A stretch of DNA of 64,000 nucleotides from positions 1,846,501 to 1,910,500 of the forward strand of contig NZ_JACJUO010000001.1 in assembly GCF_014397025.1 (NCBI RefSeq), written 5' to 3'. The notes under the pieces were generated by a model, which was given only the letters and a program-made list of their open reading frames with translations, did not search any database and was not told the origin of the DNA. Shown here one piece after another: positions 1 to 11,146 of the stretch. How positions within the stretch are numbered: position 1 is the stretch's first letter; each line of letters starts with the position of its first letter. Source of the stretch: Ochrobactrum sp. Marseille-Q0166 (GTDB lineage: Bacteria; Pseudomonadota; Alphaproteobacteria; Rhizobiales; Rhizobiaceae). The position numbers were made by a program, and so were the translations under genes.

Positions 1-277
1 CGCCAGTTGGCAAATTGGCGTTCACGGCATCGCCTGCGCGGGCCTTCACTTCACCATCGACGCGAATAACCCATTCGCCGCGAACAGTTTCAGCAACCTT
101 GAACGCGGGCGAATCAGGATCGGCCACGATCTGTGTGATGCCATAATGGTCGCGAAGATCGATGAAGAGAATGCCGCCATGGTCACGGACGCGGTGAACC
201 CAGCCGGACAGACGGACATTGGAACCAACATCCGATTTGCGAAGGGCTGCGCAGGTATGGCTGCGATAACGGTGCAT
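1..277 (-). CDS. aspS: Aspartyl-tRNA synthetase, N-terminal part (cut by window edge)
   Basis: This is the first 92 codons of an aspartate-tRNA ligase, which charges tRNA-Asp (and often tRNA-Asn in this group) in the cytoplasm. Translation from the ATG at 277 begins [18 protein letters not shown] and continues through the OB-fold anticodon-binding region, with motifs typical of bacterial AspRS such as [11 protein letters not shown] and [14 protein letters not shown]. The catalytic class II domain lies beyond the left edge. The gene is divergent from rnd. The family call is firm; only the N-terminal domain can be inspected. Confidence 0.95.
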   Translation of the reverse strand, partial: MHRYRSHTCAALRKSDVGSNVRLSGWVHRVRDHGGILFIDLRDHYGITQIVADPDSPAFKVAETVRGEWVIRVDGEVKARAGDAVNANLPTG

Positions 278-629
278 GATTTCTGCCTTTTGGAACTTTA
301 TAAATCTTGTGCAGGCAAAGCGCTGCAATTCCGGCGGAAAAGCGCATTTTGATCACACTTTGTCAAGCCGATACTGCCTATATCCAGGCACGTACAAGGC
401 CTTGTTGAACCAGCTTGGCGGATTATGTCGACAAAAACCACTATTTACGTGCTATTGCATCACTATATACTTTTTGCAGTGCGACCAGCAGCCCGAAGCC
501 ATCCACCATTATCCAGAGCTTGTTTCAATCTGACTGATTCATATAGAAGCGTGCGCTAATCCTCCGTTAAACGTGCATCGTGTCCGAAAATCGCTTCACA
601 GTTTTCGGGATGCGCTCTAAAAGAAAAAC
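278..629. other. Intergenic region between aspS and rnd
   Basis: This 352-bp divergent spacer should carry the promoters of aspS (leftward) and rnd (rightward). No convincing coding sequence is seen; the short reading frames lack a ribosome binding site and recognisable protein features. Its right end holds a degenerate chromosomal repeat (582-618). Confidence 0.5.
582..618. repeat. Degenerate dispersed repeat (TCCGAAAA...TTTTCGGGATGCGCT type)
   Basis: The segment has TCCGAAAA, then GCTTCACA, then TTTTCGGGATGCGCTC. It matches the copy at 34382-34415 in order and spacing (TCCGAAAA, GGTTCCCAC, TTTTCGGGATGCGCT). The outer TCCGAAAA and TTTTCGGG parts are close to inverted repeats. It resembles the short imperfect palindromes scattered between genes in this bacterial order. 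It sits only 12 bp before the rnd start and could form part of its leader. Confidence 0.6.
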
Positions 630-1784
630 ATGCAGCTCATCACGACCACAGAGGCCCTTGAAGAGGCCGTATCCGCCCTAGCCAAATCCGACTTTGTAAC
701 GGTCGATACCGAATTCATTCGGGAAACGACCTTCTGGCCGGAACTCTGTCTCATTCAGATGGCTTCGCCCGACCATACCGCTCTGGTCGATGCATTGGCA
801 CCCGGTCTTGATCTCGCTCCTTTCTTCCGCCTGATGGCCGATGAAAAAGTGGTAAAGGTGTTCCACGCAGCGCGCCAAGACATAGAAATCGTCTTTCACT
901 TAGGCAATTTGATCCCTGCCCCGATTTTTGACAGTCAGGTTGCCGCTATGGTCTGCGGCTTTGGCGATGCCATTTCCTATGACGCTCTGGTTCAGAAAGT
1001 CACCGGAAAACACATCGACAAGTCCTCACGCTTTACTGACTGGCGCCGCCGTCCCCTGTCTGAAAAACAGCTCGATTACGCGCTGGCTGATGTCACCTAT
1101 CTGCGCGATATCTACCTTTATCTCAAAGATGAGCTCCAGAAAGAAGGTCGTAGCGAGTGGGTTAACGAGGAAATGGCTGTTCTCAGTGCACGCGAGACTT
1201 ATGATCTGCATCCAGATGATGCTTGGAAGCGTGTGAAGACCCGCATGCGTAAACCAATTGAGCTTGCAATCGTTCAGTCTGTTGCTGCATGGCGTGAACG
1301 TGAAGCACGCGAACGCAATGTTCCGCGTGGCCGCGTCATCAAGGACGACACGATTGCTGAAATCGCCCAGCAGCAGCCAAAAGATGCGGAAGCGCTGGGA
1401 CGTCTTCGTTCGATTCCGAAAGGCTGGGAACGGTCGGCTCAAGCGGCGGGTCTGGTGAACGCCATCCAGACGGCATTGGCTATACCAAAAGAAGACCTGC
1501 CAAAGTTGCCAAAACAGTCTCATTCGCCAGAAGGCAGTGCTGCGGCTGCAGATATTCTCAAAGTGCTGCTCAAGCTTGTAACCGAAGAACACGGGGTTGC
1601 CGCCAAGATCGTTGCAAGTTCTGATGATATTGACAAGATCGCAGCCGAAGGCGAGAAAGCCAATGTTCCCGCCCTTCAGGGCTGGCGCCGCGAAGTCTTC
1701 GGTCAGAAAGCGCTTGATCTCATTGAAGGCAAAATCGGTATTCGGTTTGAAAACCGGCGCATTCAAGCTGTCGAATTAAACTAG
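630..1784 (+). CDS. rnd: Ribonuclease D
   Basis: This 3'-5' exoribonuclease trims tRNA and other stable RNA precursors in the cytoplasm. The 384-aa product has the DEDD exonuclease fold at its N-terminus: motif I VDTEFIRE with Asp26 and Glu28, motif II HAARQDIEIV with its Asp near residue 85, and motif III YALADVTYLRDIY near residue 150. An HRDC-like region follows at about 210-290. The length is normal for the family. The ATG start has no clear Shine-Dalgarno sequence, but the N-terminus aligns well with known RNase D proteins. It lies between aspS and the convergent ppx-ppk pair, a common alphaproteobacterial arrangement. Confidence 0.95.
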   Translation: MQLITTTEALEEAVSALAKSDFVTVDTEFIRETTFWPELCLIQMASPDHTALVDALAPGLDLAPFFRLMADEKVVKVFHAARQDIEIVFHLGNLIPAPIFDSQVAAMVCGFGDAISYDALVQKVTGKHIDKSSRFTDWRRRPLSEKQLDYALADVTYLRDIYLYLKDELQKEGRSEWVNEEMAVLSARETYDLHPDDAWKRVKTRMRKPIELAIVQSVAAWREREARERNVPRGRVIKDDTIAEIAQQQPKDAEALGRLRSIPKGWERSAQAAGLVNAIQTALAIPKEDLPKLPKQSHSPEGSAAAADILKVLLKLVTEEHGVAAKIVASSDDIDKIAAEGEKANVPALQGWRREVFGQKALDLIEGKIGIRFENRRIQAVELN

Positions 1785-1843
1785 AGTGCATTCTGAGAAA
1801 TGTTAAACGGTCTTTAAAAAAAGAGGCACGATAAAACATAAGG

Positions 1844-1877
1844 AAAAGGCCGGCGGGAAAACTCCAGTCGGCCTTTT
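1844..1877. terminator. Bidirectional terminator between rnd and ppx
   Basis: The arms AAAAGGCCG and CGGCCTTTT form a perfect 9-bp stem around a 16-nt loop. A-rich and T-rich flanks allow it to end transcription of rnd (rightward) and of ppk-ppx (leftward). Confidence 0.85.
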
Positions 1878-1898
1878 ATCTTAAGTATTCTGACGAAT

Positions 1899-3440
1899 TT
1901 AATGACGCTCGTTTGCGTCAATCGCACTATCTCCAATTGCAAAGAAGAGATTCTTTCCTGTCAGTTTTGCAAGCTGCTGCAAACGTCCTTCCGGACGATC
2001 AGAAATCAGGTCGGCAATGTCGCCCGGTACGACCAGCGCAACGCCATTTTCTTCTTCGCGCCAGTAAAGGCGCGGGATGACACCAGGCATAGATGCTGAC
2101 AGTAGATAAATCACACGCAGCAATGCGCCAAGAAGCTTTGCCCGCGCACGCAAACGCGGCGTGGCAAGCTGCAGGATTTCCGGCGCTATTTCGTCTTCGA
2201 CCAAACCTTCATGGCGATAATAATTCGCAAGCGCCATGAAAGAACGGCCCGGGTGATCGATGCCGCCGAATGAACCATGCGCAATGATGTTCAATGCCTG
2301 TGAACCGCGATAGTCGGGATGCGCGCGCCAACTGATGTCAGCCACGAGACACGCCGCCTGACGATAGCGACCTTCATCCTCAGTCTCATCGAAACCAAGG
2401 ATGGGCAGTGAAAGCGTTGTCCAGGTGGCAAGTTCGCGTGCATGGCGCGGAGAGCGAGAACGCAGGATTGCCAGCTCTTCCGCTGAGGATAGAAGCGGAT
2501 CAAGTCGCTGTTCGTTCTTGGGCAGCAACGAATAGAGATAGCCTTCACGAACACCCAGCGCCGAGAATACGATCTTGGAGGGCTTCATTCGACGAATGGT
2601 TTCGAGCAGAACGGCCGCACCGTAGCCAAGAAGCTGGCGACGGTTCTTGGATACAGCTTCGATGCCGCGCATCGTGTCGATATTGCCTTTGGCAACCCTT
2701 GTGAGAAAGCTCTTTGCTTCCACCGGATCCATCTCATAGCCATGCATGACGTGCAGCGGATAATGCTTGGCCGTCATGTGCAGCTTGGCGAGATTTCGCC
2801 ATGTACCACCCACAGCGTAAAAAACCTGCCCTTGATGTTCTTCAAGCAGCGTTGCGCGCGCCAATTCCGTACGGGCAATCTTCGCGGCTTCCGGCAACTG
2901 CTCGTTGGACATATCCTGCAAACGCAAACCACCAAGCGGAAGGGTAATCCCCTCGCCGACCTCGTGGTCATTGACGCCAACCAGCTCCAGACTGCCACCG
3001 CCAAGGTCGCCAGTTACGCCCTGCGGTTTGTAAAAACCGGAAATGATACCCAAAGCAGAATAATAGGCTTCTTCCTTACCGGTCAGCACTTCAATGTGTC
3101 GTCCAAGAATGGCCTCGGCTTGCGAAATGAAATCGGGACCGTTTTTCGCTTCACGTGCAGCGGCTGTTGCGAGTGCATGAATTGAAACCGCCCCCGCCTG
3201 TTCGGCCAGAACGCGAAAACGCTTCAATGCGCGCAAGGCAATATCGACGGACTTCTCATTAAGCTTTCCGGTCTTGGCCAATCCTTTACCAAGACCACAG
3301 AGAAGCTTTTCATTGAAAAGCACTGTCGGAGACCGGACGATGCCCTCGTAAACAACGACTCGGATCGAGTTGGAACCGATATCGATAACCGCAACGGGTT
3401 TGAGCCCCTTCAAACGGCCTTGTGCAACTGCTGGACTCAT
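1899..3440 (-). CDS. ppx: Exopolyphosphatase, Ppx/GppA family
   Basis: This 513-aa protein removes terminal phosphates from polyphosphate (or hydrolyses pppGpp) in the cytoplasm. Actin-like ATPase-fold motifs are visible: [17 protein letters not shown] near residue 17, [11 protein letters not shown] near 110, and the second phosphate loop [13 protein letters not shown] near 145. A long C-terminal helical HD-like region follows, as in the long form of the family. The start overlaps the ppk stop by 4 bp, which indicates a two-gene operon joining polyphosphate synthesis and breakdown. Confidence 0.95.
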   Translation of the reverse strand: MSPAVAQGRLKGLKPVAVIDIGSNSIRVVVYEGIVRSPTVLFNEKLLCGLGKGLAKTGKLNEKSVDIALRALKRFRVLAEQAGAVSIHALATAAAREAKNGPDFISQAEAILGRHIEVLTGKEEAYYSALGIISGFYKPQGVTGDLGGGSLELVGVNDHEVGEGITLPLGGLRLQDMSNEQLPEAAKIARTELARATLLEEHQGQVFYAVGGTWRNLAKLHMTAKHYPLHVMHGYEMDPVEAKSFLTRVAKGNIDTMRGIEAVSKNRRQLLGYGAAVLLETIRRMKPSKIVFSALGVREGYLYSLLPKNEQRLDPLLSSAEELAILRSRSPRHARELATWTTLSLPILGFDETEDEGRYRQAACLVADISWRAHPDYRGSQALNIIAHGSFGGIDHPGRSFMALANYYRHEGLVEDEIAPEILQLATPRLRARAKLLGALLRVIYLLSASMPGVIPRLYWREEENGVALVVPGDIADLISDRPEGRLQQLAKLTGKNLFFAIGDSAIDANERH

Positions 3441-5719
3441 GAAGTCGTTTTTCTTTCAGCCTGTGCACGTCTACGATGCGCAGTGAGGCGTGGGGCAGAT
3501 GACTTCGGTGACTTTCCTCGACCAGACAAGCTGGGATTTGTCATGAAATATTCCTGCGCGTTGAAGGCTTCTTCTCCATCCGCCTTTTCTATCCGGCGAG
3601 AGGTACCATCCGCAAGTAGCTGATAGCTCTGTTGGTTATCAATTATGTTGGCAAACATAATTTGCGACAGAATCTGCTGGTGTACAGTGGCATTCGTTAC
3701 TGGCACCAAAGTCTCGACACGGCGGTCCAGATTGCGCGGCATCATATCGGCAGAACCGATATAGACGATTGCCTTGTCGGACGGCAAATCATGCCCATTT
3801 CCGAAACAGAAAACACGGCTGTGCTCGAGAAAACGTCCGACAATCGACTTCGCGCGAATGTTGTTCGAAAGACCTGGAACCCCCGGACGCAGGCAGCAAA
3901 TACCGCGTACAATCAGCTCAATATCAACCCCTGCCTGACTCGCTTTATAGAGCGCATCAATAATCTGTGGATCAACCAGCGAATTCATCTTCATCCAGAT
4001 GGCAGCGGGCTTACCAGCCTTCGCATTGCTAATCTCATCTTCAATGTGCTTCAAGATTCGCGCGCGAAGCGTCAATGGTGAGATCGCGATTTTCATTTCC
4101 TCGGCTGGCTGCGCATAACCGGTAATGAAATTAAAGATATGCGCAACATCTCGCGCAATATCAGTATCTGAAGTAAAGAACGACAAATCGGTATAAATAC
4201 GCGCCGTGATCGGGTGGTAATTTCCCGTACCAAGGTGAACATAGGAACGCAGTTTCTGATCTTCACGGCGAACAACCAGCGACATCTTTGCGTGCGTCTT
4301 CAGTTCGATAAAGCCGAACACCACCTGAACACCTGCACGCTCCAGATCGCGCGCCCAGCGAATATTGGCTTCTTCATCAAAACGCGCCTTCAGCTCGACA
4401 AGGGCCGTTACCGATTTGCCAGCTTCGGCCGCATCAACCAATGCACGCACAATGGGACTGTCATTGGATGTACGATAAAGCGTCTGCTTGATTGCAAGCA
4501 CATCCGGATCAGCCGCAGCCTGACGAAGAAACTGCACCACCACGTCAAATGATTCATATGGATGATGGACCACTATGTCCTTTTCCCGAATTGCGGCAAA
4601 GCAATCGCCGCCATGCTCACGGATACGTTCGGGGAAACGCGGATTGTAAGACACGAATTTCAGATCATCGCGCGGAACCGACACAACTTCCGAAATCATG
4701 TTGAGCGCAAGAAGACCTTCAAGAACACTGATACGGTTTTCGGAAACACCGAGTTCAGTTGCAACAAAAACCCGCAATGCTTCAGGAATTTCAGCATCAA
4801 ACTCTATACGGATCACCTGACCACGGCGGCGGCGCTTCAAAGCTGTTTCGAAAAGTCGAACCAAATCTTCCGCCTCTTCTTCCACTTCTATATCGCTGTC
4901 GCGAATGATGCGGAATGTTCCGGCGCCACGAACTTCATAGCCAGGGAACAGACGACCAATAAACAGGCTGACTGCATCTTCAATGGTGATAAAGCGGAAA
5001 GAGTTCTGCTGTTCAGACGGAAGCTGGATAAAGCGCTTCAGCGCAACCGGAATACGCAAAAGCGCCGTCATTGGATGACTATCGAGGCGGCGTGCGAGTT
5101 GCAGCGCAATCGAGAAACCAAGATTTGGAATAAACGGGAATGGATGCGCAGGATCGATTGAAAGCGGTGTCAGAACCGGGAAAATCGTTTCAAGAAAATG
5201 GCCTTCCAGCCAATCTTTTTCTGTTTCCGACAAGGCTGATGGGCGGACGATCTCGATATTTTCTTTTTCAAGTTCTTCGCGCAGCGTGCGCAAGCGTTCC
5301 TGCTGCCCTTCCTGAAGACGGCCTACTTCTTCCAGAACAAAATCAAGCTGTTCCTGTGGTGTGCGACCATCGGCGCTGCGCATGGCAACACCTGCACGCA
5401 CCTGTGCCGCCAGACCCGCAATACGCACCATGAAGAATTCATCGAGATTGGCTGCAGAAATTGACAGGAAGCGCAGACGCTCAAGCAACGGCTGGCGTGT
5501 ATTGCCAGCTTCTTCCAGAACACGACGGTTGAACTGCAGCCACGAAAACTCACGATTGACAAAGCGCTCCGGGCTTTGCATCAGCTCAGAAATCTTATCA
5601 TCATTCATAGCTTCTTGAGCACCCCCAACTTTTCCGAGATTCTTTTCCGCGGAAAGACCGTTGGCTGGCTGAATGGTCAAATCAGTCGTTTGTGATGCCA
5701 TAATGCTGTTTTCGTTCAT
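3437..5719 (-). CDS. ppk: Polyphosphate kinase 1
   Basis: This enzyme makes polyphosphate from ATP reversibly and is membrane-associated in many bacteria. The 760-aa product starts its conserved N domain at [20 protein letters not shown]. It has the middle domain around [18 protein letters not shown] and the phospholipase-D-like catalytic parts with [11 protein letters not shown] and [17 protein letters not shown], where the histidines and basic residues that carry phosphate lie. I chose the ATG at 5719 because AGGA precedes it (ACAGGAAAA); an ATG at 5701 and a longer frame from 5797 are also open. It forms an operon with ppx, which overlaps its stop. Confidence 0.93.
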   Translation of the reverse strand: MNENSIMASQTTDLTIQPANGLSAEKNLGKVGGAQEAMNDDKISELMQSPERFVNREFSWLQFNRRVLEEAGNTRQPLLERLRFLSISAANLDEFFMVRIAGLAAQVRAGVAMRSADGRTPQEQLDFVLEEVGRLQEGQQERLRTLREELEKENIEIVRPSALSETEKDWLEGHFLETIFPVLTPLSIDPAHPFPFIPNLGFSIALQLARRLDSHPMTALLRIPVALKRFIQLPSEQQNSFRFITIEDAVSLFIGRLFPGYEVRGAGTFRIIRDSDIEVEEEAEDLVRLFETALKRRRRGQVIRIEFDAEIPEALRVFVATELGVSENRISVLEGLLALNMISEVVSVPRDDLKFVSYNPRFPERIREHGGDCFAAIREKDIVVHHPYESFDVVVQFLRQAAADPDVLAIKQTLYRTSNDSPIVRALVDAAEAGKSVTALVELKARFDEEANIRWARDLERAGVQVVFGFIELKTHAKMSLVVRREDQKLRSYVHLGTGNYHPITARIYTDLSFFTSDTDIARDVAHIFNFITGYAQPAEEMKIAISPLTLRARILKHIEDEISNAKAGKPAAIWMKMNSLVDPQIIDALYKASQAGVDIELIVRGICCLRPGVPGLSNNIRAKSIVGRFLEHSRVFCFGNGHDLPSDKAIVYIGSADMMPRNLDRRVETLVPVTNATVHQQILSQIMFANIIDNQQSYQLLADGTSRRIEKADGEEAFNAQEYFMTNPSLSGRGKSPKSSAPRLTAHRRRAQAERKTTS

Positions 5720-5917
5720 TTTTCCTGTCCCGGCTTTTACCGGAAAATCCCGGCGCGACCATAAGCCTATGGCTGTCATATGACAGTTTGATAGCAAACC
5801 GCCTAAATTGTCTCCAGAATTGATGAAAACACTTCCAGAAACAAGCCGTTCGGGGTAAACGCTTTAAAAATAACTATTCAGACTGAATACCACGATCCAA
5901 AAGCGCCGGAGCATATT

Positions 5918-6172
5918 ATGTCCGATCACATCATTCCGCACTTCCAGAACGACGCTGGTCACAATTCCATTGAAATCGGTGTCAAGGAATTCATGTGCGT
6001 CGGCGCGAACCCGCCCTTCGATCATCCGCATGTTTTTCTCGACATGGGTCATGAAAGCGAAGTCGTCTGCCCATATTGCTCGACACTCTATCGCTACAAC
6101 CCGCAGCTTCACGCTGATGAAACTCTACCTGCTGGCTGCGTCTATGATGCGCCTGCGGATAAAGCTGCCTAA
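5918..6172 (+). CDS. Zinc-finger domain protein (zf-CHCC type)
   Basis: This 84-aa protein carries a CHCC zinc site with Cys27, His37, Cys51 and Cys54; the key local motifs are FMCVGANPPFDHPHVFLDMG and EVVCPYCSTLYRY. Proteins of this type are related to the NDUFS6 accessory subunit of respiratory complex I and are conserved as small single-domain proteins in alphaproteobacteria. A role near complex I is inferred from the family only. It is separated from the upstream ppk gene by a divergent promoter region, and the downstream monooxygenase starts 33 bp after it, so the two may be co-transcribed. Confidence 0.85.
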   Translation: MSDHIIPHFQNDAGHNSIEIGVKEFMCVGANPPFDHPHVFLDMGHESEVVCPYCSTLYRYNPQLHADETLPAGCVYDAPADKAA

Positions 6173-6204
6173 ACATAAATAACGGCATTCGTGCCGCTGA
6201 TATT

Positions 6205-7419
6205 ATGAGCAGCTTGGTCAAGGGACGCATATTGATTGCAGGGGCCGGTGTTGCCGGTCTGAGTGCCGCGCTTGAATGTGCAGCGCGCGGATGGACTGTT
6301 CAGCTGGTTGAAAAAGCAAAAGCCCTGTCCGAAGTTGGCGCAGGTTTGCAGCTGGCTCCGAATGCGATGCGCCACCTTGAACGCCTCGGCGTTGCAAACC
6401 GCCTTTCCTCACAAGCCGTTACGCCAGAAGCACTCTATCTCATGGATGGGCGTAAGGCTCGCCCACTGCTCGCCATGCAACTCGGCGACAAGGCATTCAA
6501 ACGTTGGCGTCATCCTTATATCGTTTGCCATCGTGCTGATTTGCAAACAGCGCTGTTAGATGCCTGCCTTGAGAATCCAAATATCGAGATTAATCTCGAT
6601 GCTGAGATTATTGGCCATAAAGCAGATCAAAACGGCCTCACCGCAACGATCAGACGTGGTGGAGCAGATGAAGATATTGCAGCGGCCTATCTGGTTGCTT
6701 GCGACGGTGTTTGGTCTGCGCAGCGCGCCACGGCCGGATATGATAAAGCACGTTTCAGCGGTCATATCGCGTGGCGTACAACACTGGCAGCTAATGCCCT
6801 ACCCTCAAGTTTCAGCGCCGCCGTACCGGAAAAAAAGTCCGTTTCTGCCTGGCTTGGACCGAAAGCGCATTTCATTGCTTATCCGGTAAAGGGCGGCGAC
6901 TTCTTCAATTTCGTCGCCATAACGACCGGCGATAATCCTGGTGAGGTGTGGTCGAAGACAGGTGACAAAGTGCAATTGCAGTCTTTCTATGAAGGCTGGA
7001 GCAATCCTGTGCGTGATGTTCTCTCAGCTCCAACCGATTGGACCTACTGGCCGCTTTTTGAAATGGCTGAGGCTCAATTTGTCGGCCCGGACAGAACGGT
7101 CTTTCTCGGTGACGCCTCTCACGCAGTCACACCCTTTGCAGCGCAGGGTGCTGCCATGGCAATTGAAGATGCGGCAGCACTGGCCGAAGCATTGGATGAC
7201 GGCGAGCCGAATTCAGCGCTGAAGCGATTTGATTCTATTCGCAAAGAGCGAATCGCAGCTGTTGCAAAACGGGGCCAACTGAACCGCTTTGCCTATCACG
7301 CTACAGGTGTATTTGCGCTGGGACGCAACATCCTCTTTGCGATGCGCAGTCCAGATACTTTCCTGAAAGATCTGGACTGGCTTTATGGCTACGATGCCGC
7401 TCAGGCTGTTCGGGGCTGA
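6205..7419 (+). CDS. FAD-dependent monooxygenase (salicylate hydroxylase-like)
   Basis: This 404-aa group A flavoprotein hydroxylase should use FAD and NAD(P)H to hydroxylate an aromatic substrate in the cytoplasm. The N-terminal Rossmann motif IAGAGVAGLSAALECAARG binds FAD, and the second FAD site GDASHAVTPFAAQGAAMAIEDA is near residue 300. A DG motif (ACDGVWSAQR) near residue 165 is also present. The fold is close to salicylate or 6-hydroxynicotinate monooxygenases, but no neighbouring catabolic gene reveals the substrate, so I do not assign one. Its 3' end overlaps the convergent acetyltransferase by 19 bp. Confidence 0.85.
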   Translation: MSSLVKGRILIAGAGVAGLSAALECAARGWTVQLVEKAKALSEVGAGLQLAPNAMRHLERLGVANRLSSQAVTPEALYLMDGRKARPLLAMQLGDKAFKRWRHPYIVCHRADLQTALLDACLENPNIEINLDAEIIGHKADQNGLTATIRRGGADEDIAAAYLVACDGVWSAQRATAGYDKARFSGHIAWRTTLAANALPSSFSAAVPEKKSVSAWLGPKAHFIAYPVKGGDFFNFVAITTGDNPGEVWSKTGDKVQLQSFYEGWSNPVRDVLSAPTDWTYWPLFEMAEAQFVGPDRTVFLGDASHAVTPFAAQGAAMAIEDAAALAEALDDGEPNSALKRFDSIRKERIAAVAKRGQLNRFAYHATGVFALGRNILFAMRSPDTFLKDLDWLYGYDAAQAVRG

Positions 7420-7817
7420 TTGAAAAGCAACTCCGACGATCCCTTCAAGAAGCCTAGCTTCTCATAAAAAGGCGCCAGTCTTTCGGGGCAATAAAGCTCA
7501 AAACTTTTCACACGTCGCAACTTTTCATGCGATAATATGCGTTGAATAATTGTTTTTCCAAGTCCATGACCGCGAGCTTTTTCTGCGATGATCACATCAA
7601 AGATCATCGCCTTGAAGGTGAAGTCGCTTAATACGCGTGCAAAGCCGATTATGCTTCCCTCTGCATCATGACAAAAAATCGTCAGGTCGCAATGGTCCAA
7701 CATATGTACGACGTCTTCAAACGATCGCGCTGCGGTCCACCATTCTTTGCTGTAAAAGTCATAAAATTCGCGGTGAGCTTCCGATGGTAGATGTTCAGAC
7801 CAATGACATCTTGTCAC
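7401..7817 (-). CDS. GNAT-family N-acetyltransferase
   Basis: This 138-aa protein has the GNAT fold. The acetyl-CoA loop is ARGHGLGKTIIQRIL (motif A, R/QxxGxG/A) near residue 85, and the C-terminal PFYEKLGFLKGSSELLF is the usual beta-strand and Tyr motif. The reading frame is open further upstream, but the GTG at 7817 follows AAGGAGGAG at good spacing and yields a domain-sized protein, so I chose it. The substrate is unknown; closest in type are small-molecule acetyltransferases. It is convergent with the monooxygenase. Confidence 0.82.
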   Translation of the reverse strand: MTRCHWSEHLPSEAHREFYDFYSKEWWTAARSFEDVVHMLDHCDLTIFCHDAEGSIIGFARVLSDFTFKAMIFDVIIAEKARGHGLGKTIIQRILSHEKLRRVKSFELYCPERLAPFYEKLGFLKGSSELLFNQPRTA

Positions 7818-7911
7818 GCTAACCTCCTCCTTAAGAACCGTAAACCTCTTGCAACTTTGACCCGTTCGGCAACCACGTTCAGCTTTGCGAAAAGTCGGGC
7901 AGCAAATAGAA

Positions 7912-7944
7912 AACACCCGCCGTTATTAGCGGCGGGTGTTTTTT
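7912..7944. terminator. Terminator after aapP
   Basis: AACACCCGCCG and CGGCGGGTGTT form a perfect 11-bp stem around TTATTAG-like loop bases and are followed by T residues. It lies just downstream of aapP, and its near symmetry allows leftward termination of the aap operon. Confidence 0.85.
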
Positions 7945-7962
7945 AAGATGCAACCTGTTTTT

Positions 7963-8772
7963 TCAATGCAGAATCTGGCTCAGGAACAGCTTGGTGCGCT
8001 CATGCTGCGGATTGTCGAAGAACTCGGCTGGTGAGTTCTGCTCAACAATCTGCCCCTGATCCATGAAGATCACGCGGTTTGCAACCTGACGTGCAAAGCC
8101 CATTTCATGCGTTACGCAGATCATCGTCATGCCTTCATCCGCAAGGCTGACCATCGTATCGAGCACTTCCTTGACCATTTCCGGGTCGAGCGCCGATGTC
8201 GGCTCATCAAACAGCATCACTTTCGGGCTCATGCAAAGCGCACGGGCAATCGCCACACGCTGCTGCTGCCCACCCGAAAGCTGGCCCGGATATTTGTTGG
8301 CCTGCTCTGGAATCTTCACACGCTTCAAATAATGCATGGCGATTTCTTCCGCCTGCTTCTTGGGCATCTTGCGCACCCAGATTGGCGCCAACGTACAGTT
8401 TTCCAGAATGGTCAGATGCGGAAACAGGTTGAAGTGCTGAAACACCATGCCGACTTCGCGACGCACTTCATCGATCTTCTTGAGATCATTGGTGAGTTCG
8501 ATGCCATCAACGATGATCTGGCCCTTCTGGTGTTCTTCCAGACGGTTGATACAGCGGATCATGGTGGATTTGCCGGAACCCGATGGTCCGGCAACGACGA
8601 TGCGTTCGCCGCGCATGACTTTCAAATTGATGTCGCGCAGAACATGGAACTCACCATACCACTTGTGCATGTTCTTGATCTCGATGGCCACTTCGGTCTT
8701 CGAGACTTCGAGTTTTGACCGGTCGATTTCGACACCAAGCTCTGATTGCGGGAGGGCGCTTTGTGCACTCAT
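7963..8772 (-). CDS. aapP: General L-amino acid ABC transporter, ATPase
   Basis: This is the 269-aa ATP-binding subunit that powers amino-acid uptake across the inner membrane. Walker [10 protein letters not shown], signature [15 protein letters not shown], Walker [17 protein letters not shown] and the switch His in [10 protein letters not shown] are all intact. It belongs to the polar amino-acid (GlnQ/AapP) class, with the typical [17 protein letters not shown] stretch. It is the last gene of the leftward operon aapJ-aapQ-aapM-aapP and is followed by a strong terminator. Confidence 0.95.
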   Translation of the reverse strand: MSAQSALPQSELGVEIDRSKLEVSKTEVAIEIKNMHKWYGEFHVLRDINLKVMRGERIVVAGPSGSGKSTMIRCINRLEEHQKGQIIVDGIELTNDLKKIDEVRREVGMVFQHFNLFPHLTILENCTLAPIWVRKMPKKQAEEIAMHYLKRVKIPEQANKYPGQLSGGQQQRVAIARALCMSPKVMLFDEPTSALDPEMVKEVLDTMVSLADEGMTMICVTHEMGFARQVANRVIFMDQGQIVEQNSPAEFFDNPQHERTKLFLSQILH

Positions 8773-8792
8773 TTGGACTATTCCCTTTATTC

Positions 8793-9956
8793 TTATCGTT
8801 TATGACCTGTGTCGAGCCGTCGTTCCATGAATATAGAGTATCGCGACATGGCGAAACAGAAAATCCAGAACACGAAGCCCGCAAAGACCAATCCAGTTGC
8901 AGGTGTCTGTGGAGAAGCCCAGTTTGCATCGGAAAAATTCTGTCGAACGATGCCGAGCAGATCAAACATACCAATGATGTAAACAAGGCTGGTGTCTTTA
9001 AACAAGCCAATAAATGTGTTCACGATACCGGGTATCACGAGCTTCAAAGCCTGTGGCAAAACGATGAGGTTGGTCTTTTGCCAGTAGCTGAGACCCAGTG
9101 CATCGGCGCCCTCATACTGGCCTCGAGGGATAGCCTGTAGGCCCCCACGCACCACTTCTGCCATATAAGCCGACGCAAAAAGTGCCACGCCGATAAGCGC
9201 TCGAAGCAGCTTGTCGAAAGTTACACCCGGCGGCAGGAACAGCGGCAACATTACGCTGGCCATGAACAGCACTGTGACCAACGGAACACCACGCACCGTT
9301 TCGATGAAGATAATAGACAGCGTCTTTATGACGGGCAGCTTTGATCTTCGTCCCAACGCCAATACGATACCCAGAGGCAGCGACACCGCGATACCGACGA
9401 ACGACAGAACCAGTGTTACTAAAAGGCCGCCCCAAAGCGAAGTTTCGACATAACGCAGTCCAAAAGAGCCGCCGACCAACAAGAAAAAAGCAATAATGGG
9501 GAACACGAAGAAGAACAGAACCGCGTTTATCACCTTGTGCGGAATCTTGGGGATGAGCAACGGCAAAAGCAAAATGACAAACAATAAAGCGGTCACGTCA
9601 ACGCGCCAACGTTCATCAAGCGGATAGCGCCCATAGATAAATTGCTGATACTTGGCATTTACAAAAGCCCAGCAAGCGCCTGACCAACCTTCTGGTTGCA
9701 CACCACCCTGAACGATAGTGAGGCATGCGGTACGGTCTGTTCCTGTCCAGGCGGCATTCACAAAAAGCCATTGGATAATGGGCGGTAAAAACCATGCCAC
9801 AAGCGCCAGACCAAAAACTGTCAAAGCAGCATCGACAGGCGTGGCAAAAAGATTGACACGCAACCAGTGCGCAACACCTTGAACAGAATGCGGTGGTGCT
9901 TCACCTTCGACCATTTGTGAGCGTACATATTGGAGACTTGAATTTTCCATGGTCAT
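8793..9956 (-). CDS. aapM: General L-amino acid ABC transporter, permease AapM
   Basis: This inner-membrane permease of 387 aa has several hydrophobic segments and the C-terminal HisM/GlnP domain. The domain's EAA loop is [22 protein letters not shown], followed by [23 protein letters not shown] start it at the ATG at 9956, which overlaps the aapQ stop as ATGA and implies translational coupling; a longer frame to 10040 runs inside aapQ and is rejected. It pairs with AapQ to form the translocation channel. Confidence 0.95.
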   Translation of the reverse strand: MTMENSSLQYVRSQMVEGEAPPHSVQGVAHWLRVNLFATPVDAALTVFGLALVAWFLPPIIQWLFVNAAWTGTDRTACLTIVQGGVQPEGWSGACWAFVNAKYQQFIYGRYPLDERWRVDVTALLFVILLLPLLIPKIPHKVINAVLFFFVFPIIAFFLLVGGSFGLRYVETSLWGGLLVTLVLSFVGIAVSLPLGIVLALGRRSKLPVIKTLSIIFIETVRGVPLVTVLFMASVMLPLFLPPGVTFDKLLRALIGVALFASAYMAEVVRGGLQAIPRGQYEGADALGLSYWQKTNLIVLPQALKLVIPGIVNTFIGLFKDTSLVYIIGMFDLLGIVRQNFSDANWASPQTPATGLVFAGFVFWIFCFAMSRYSIFMERRLDTGHKR

Positions 9957-11146
9957 CTCTCCACCAACGCCATTTTCGCATTGAACCAGTTCATCAAACC
10001 AGAAACGATCAAGCTGATGCTGAGGTAAATCACCATCCATATGGCCACGACTTCAACGGCCTGTCCGGTCTGATTAAGAATTGTGCCTCCAACCGCAACA
10101 AGATCGGGGTAGCCGATGGCGATCGCCAACGATGAGTTTTTAATCAGGTTCAGATACTGGCTGGACAATGGCGGGATAATAATGCGCAAGGCCTGCGGCA
10201 CGATGATCAGACGCATGGTTTGACCGGGACGCAGGCCCACAGCGTAAGCTGCTTCTGTCTGGCCCTTATTGACACCAAGCACGCCTGCACGCACGGTTTC
10301 TGCAATGAAAGAGGCCGTATAGAACGACAAAGCTAGAAGCAAAGCGAGGAATTCCGGCTTAACCTGTGCACCACCTGTCAAATTAAAAGTTCCAAGCTTC
10401 GGAAAATCAAATGAAACAGGAAATCCGGTCACGATGAGTGCCAGTATCGGCAAGCCGATAATCAAAGCAGCAGACACGCGCACCGTATGAAACGGCTGAC
10501 CGGTCGCCATCTGGCGCCGTTTTGCCCAACGCCCCACAAAGAACGAAGCGACGATCCCAAGCAGAAGCGCAACCGCCAACAGCCATGCCCCTTCCCCCCA
10601 AACAGGCGACGGCATGAAAAAACCTCGATTGTTGAGATAAGTACCCAGCGGGAAAGAAAGACTGTCACGTGCCTGTGGCAGAACCGAAAGTACACCGAAA
10701 TACCAAAAGAATATGACAAGCAGTGGTGGAATGTTGCGGAACACTTCTACATAAACCATGCAGATTTTTCGGATCAGCCAGTTGCGAGAAAGACGTCCAA
10801 TGCCGACAAGGAAACCTATGATTGATGCCAAGATCACACCCAGCGCCGCAACATAAAGTGTATTAAGCAACCCAACCAGAAGGGCACGACCATAGGTAGA
10901 ATCGCTCGTATAGGGAATGAGCGTTTGACTGATATCGAAGCCTGCGCGTCCGCTCAAAAAGCCGAAGCCGGAAGCGATATTGGCACGCTGAAGATTGGCA
11001 ACCGTGTTACCCACGATCCAGTAAATAGAACCAATAACGACGACAAACACCACGATCTGATAAAAGATGCCGCGAAGCCGCGGATCATAAAGAAGTGATG
11101 TGCCACTACCGCTACGGCGTTGATCAGTTGAAGAATAGGAAGCCAT
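9953..11146 (-). CDS. aapQ: General L-amino acid ABC transporter, permease AapQ
   Basis: This is the second permease, 397 aa from the ATG at 11146. AGGGAAC precedes that ATG, and it gives [15 protein letters not shown], the typical cytoplasmic N-terminus. It has multiple transmembrane helices, a large inserted periplasmic/membrane region in the middle as expected for AapQ/BztB, and the EAA loop [20 protein letters not shown]. It is stop-start coupled to aapM and lies 277 bp after aapJ. Confidence 0.94.
   Translation of the reverse strand: MASYSSTDQRRSGSGTSLLYDPRLRGIFYQIVVFVVVIGSIYWIVGNTVANLQRANIASGFGFLSGRAGFDISQTLIPYTSDSTYGRALLVGLLNTLYVAALGVILASIIGFLVGIGRLSRNWLIRKICMVYVEVFRNIPPLLVIFFWYFGVLSVLPQARDSLSFPLGTYLNNRGFFMPSPVWGEGAWLLAVALLLGIVASFFVGRWAKRRQMATGQPFHTVRVSAALIIGLPILALIVTGFPVSFDFPKLGTFNLTGGAQVKPEFLALLLALSFYTASFIAETVRAGVLGVNKGQTEAAYAVGLRPGQTMRLIIVPQALRIIIPPLSSQYLNLIKNSSLAIAIGYPDLVAVGGTILNQTGQAVEVVAIWMVIYLSISLIVSGLMNWFNAKMALVER

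Noticed and set aside
9957..10040. Longer AapM start
   Set aside because: It would lie inside aapQ; the ATGA overlap start at 9956 gives the expected N-terminus.
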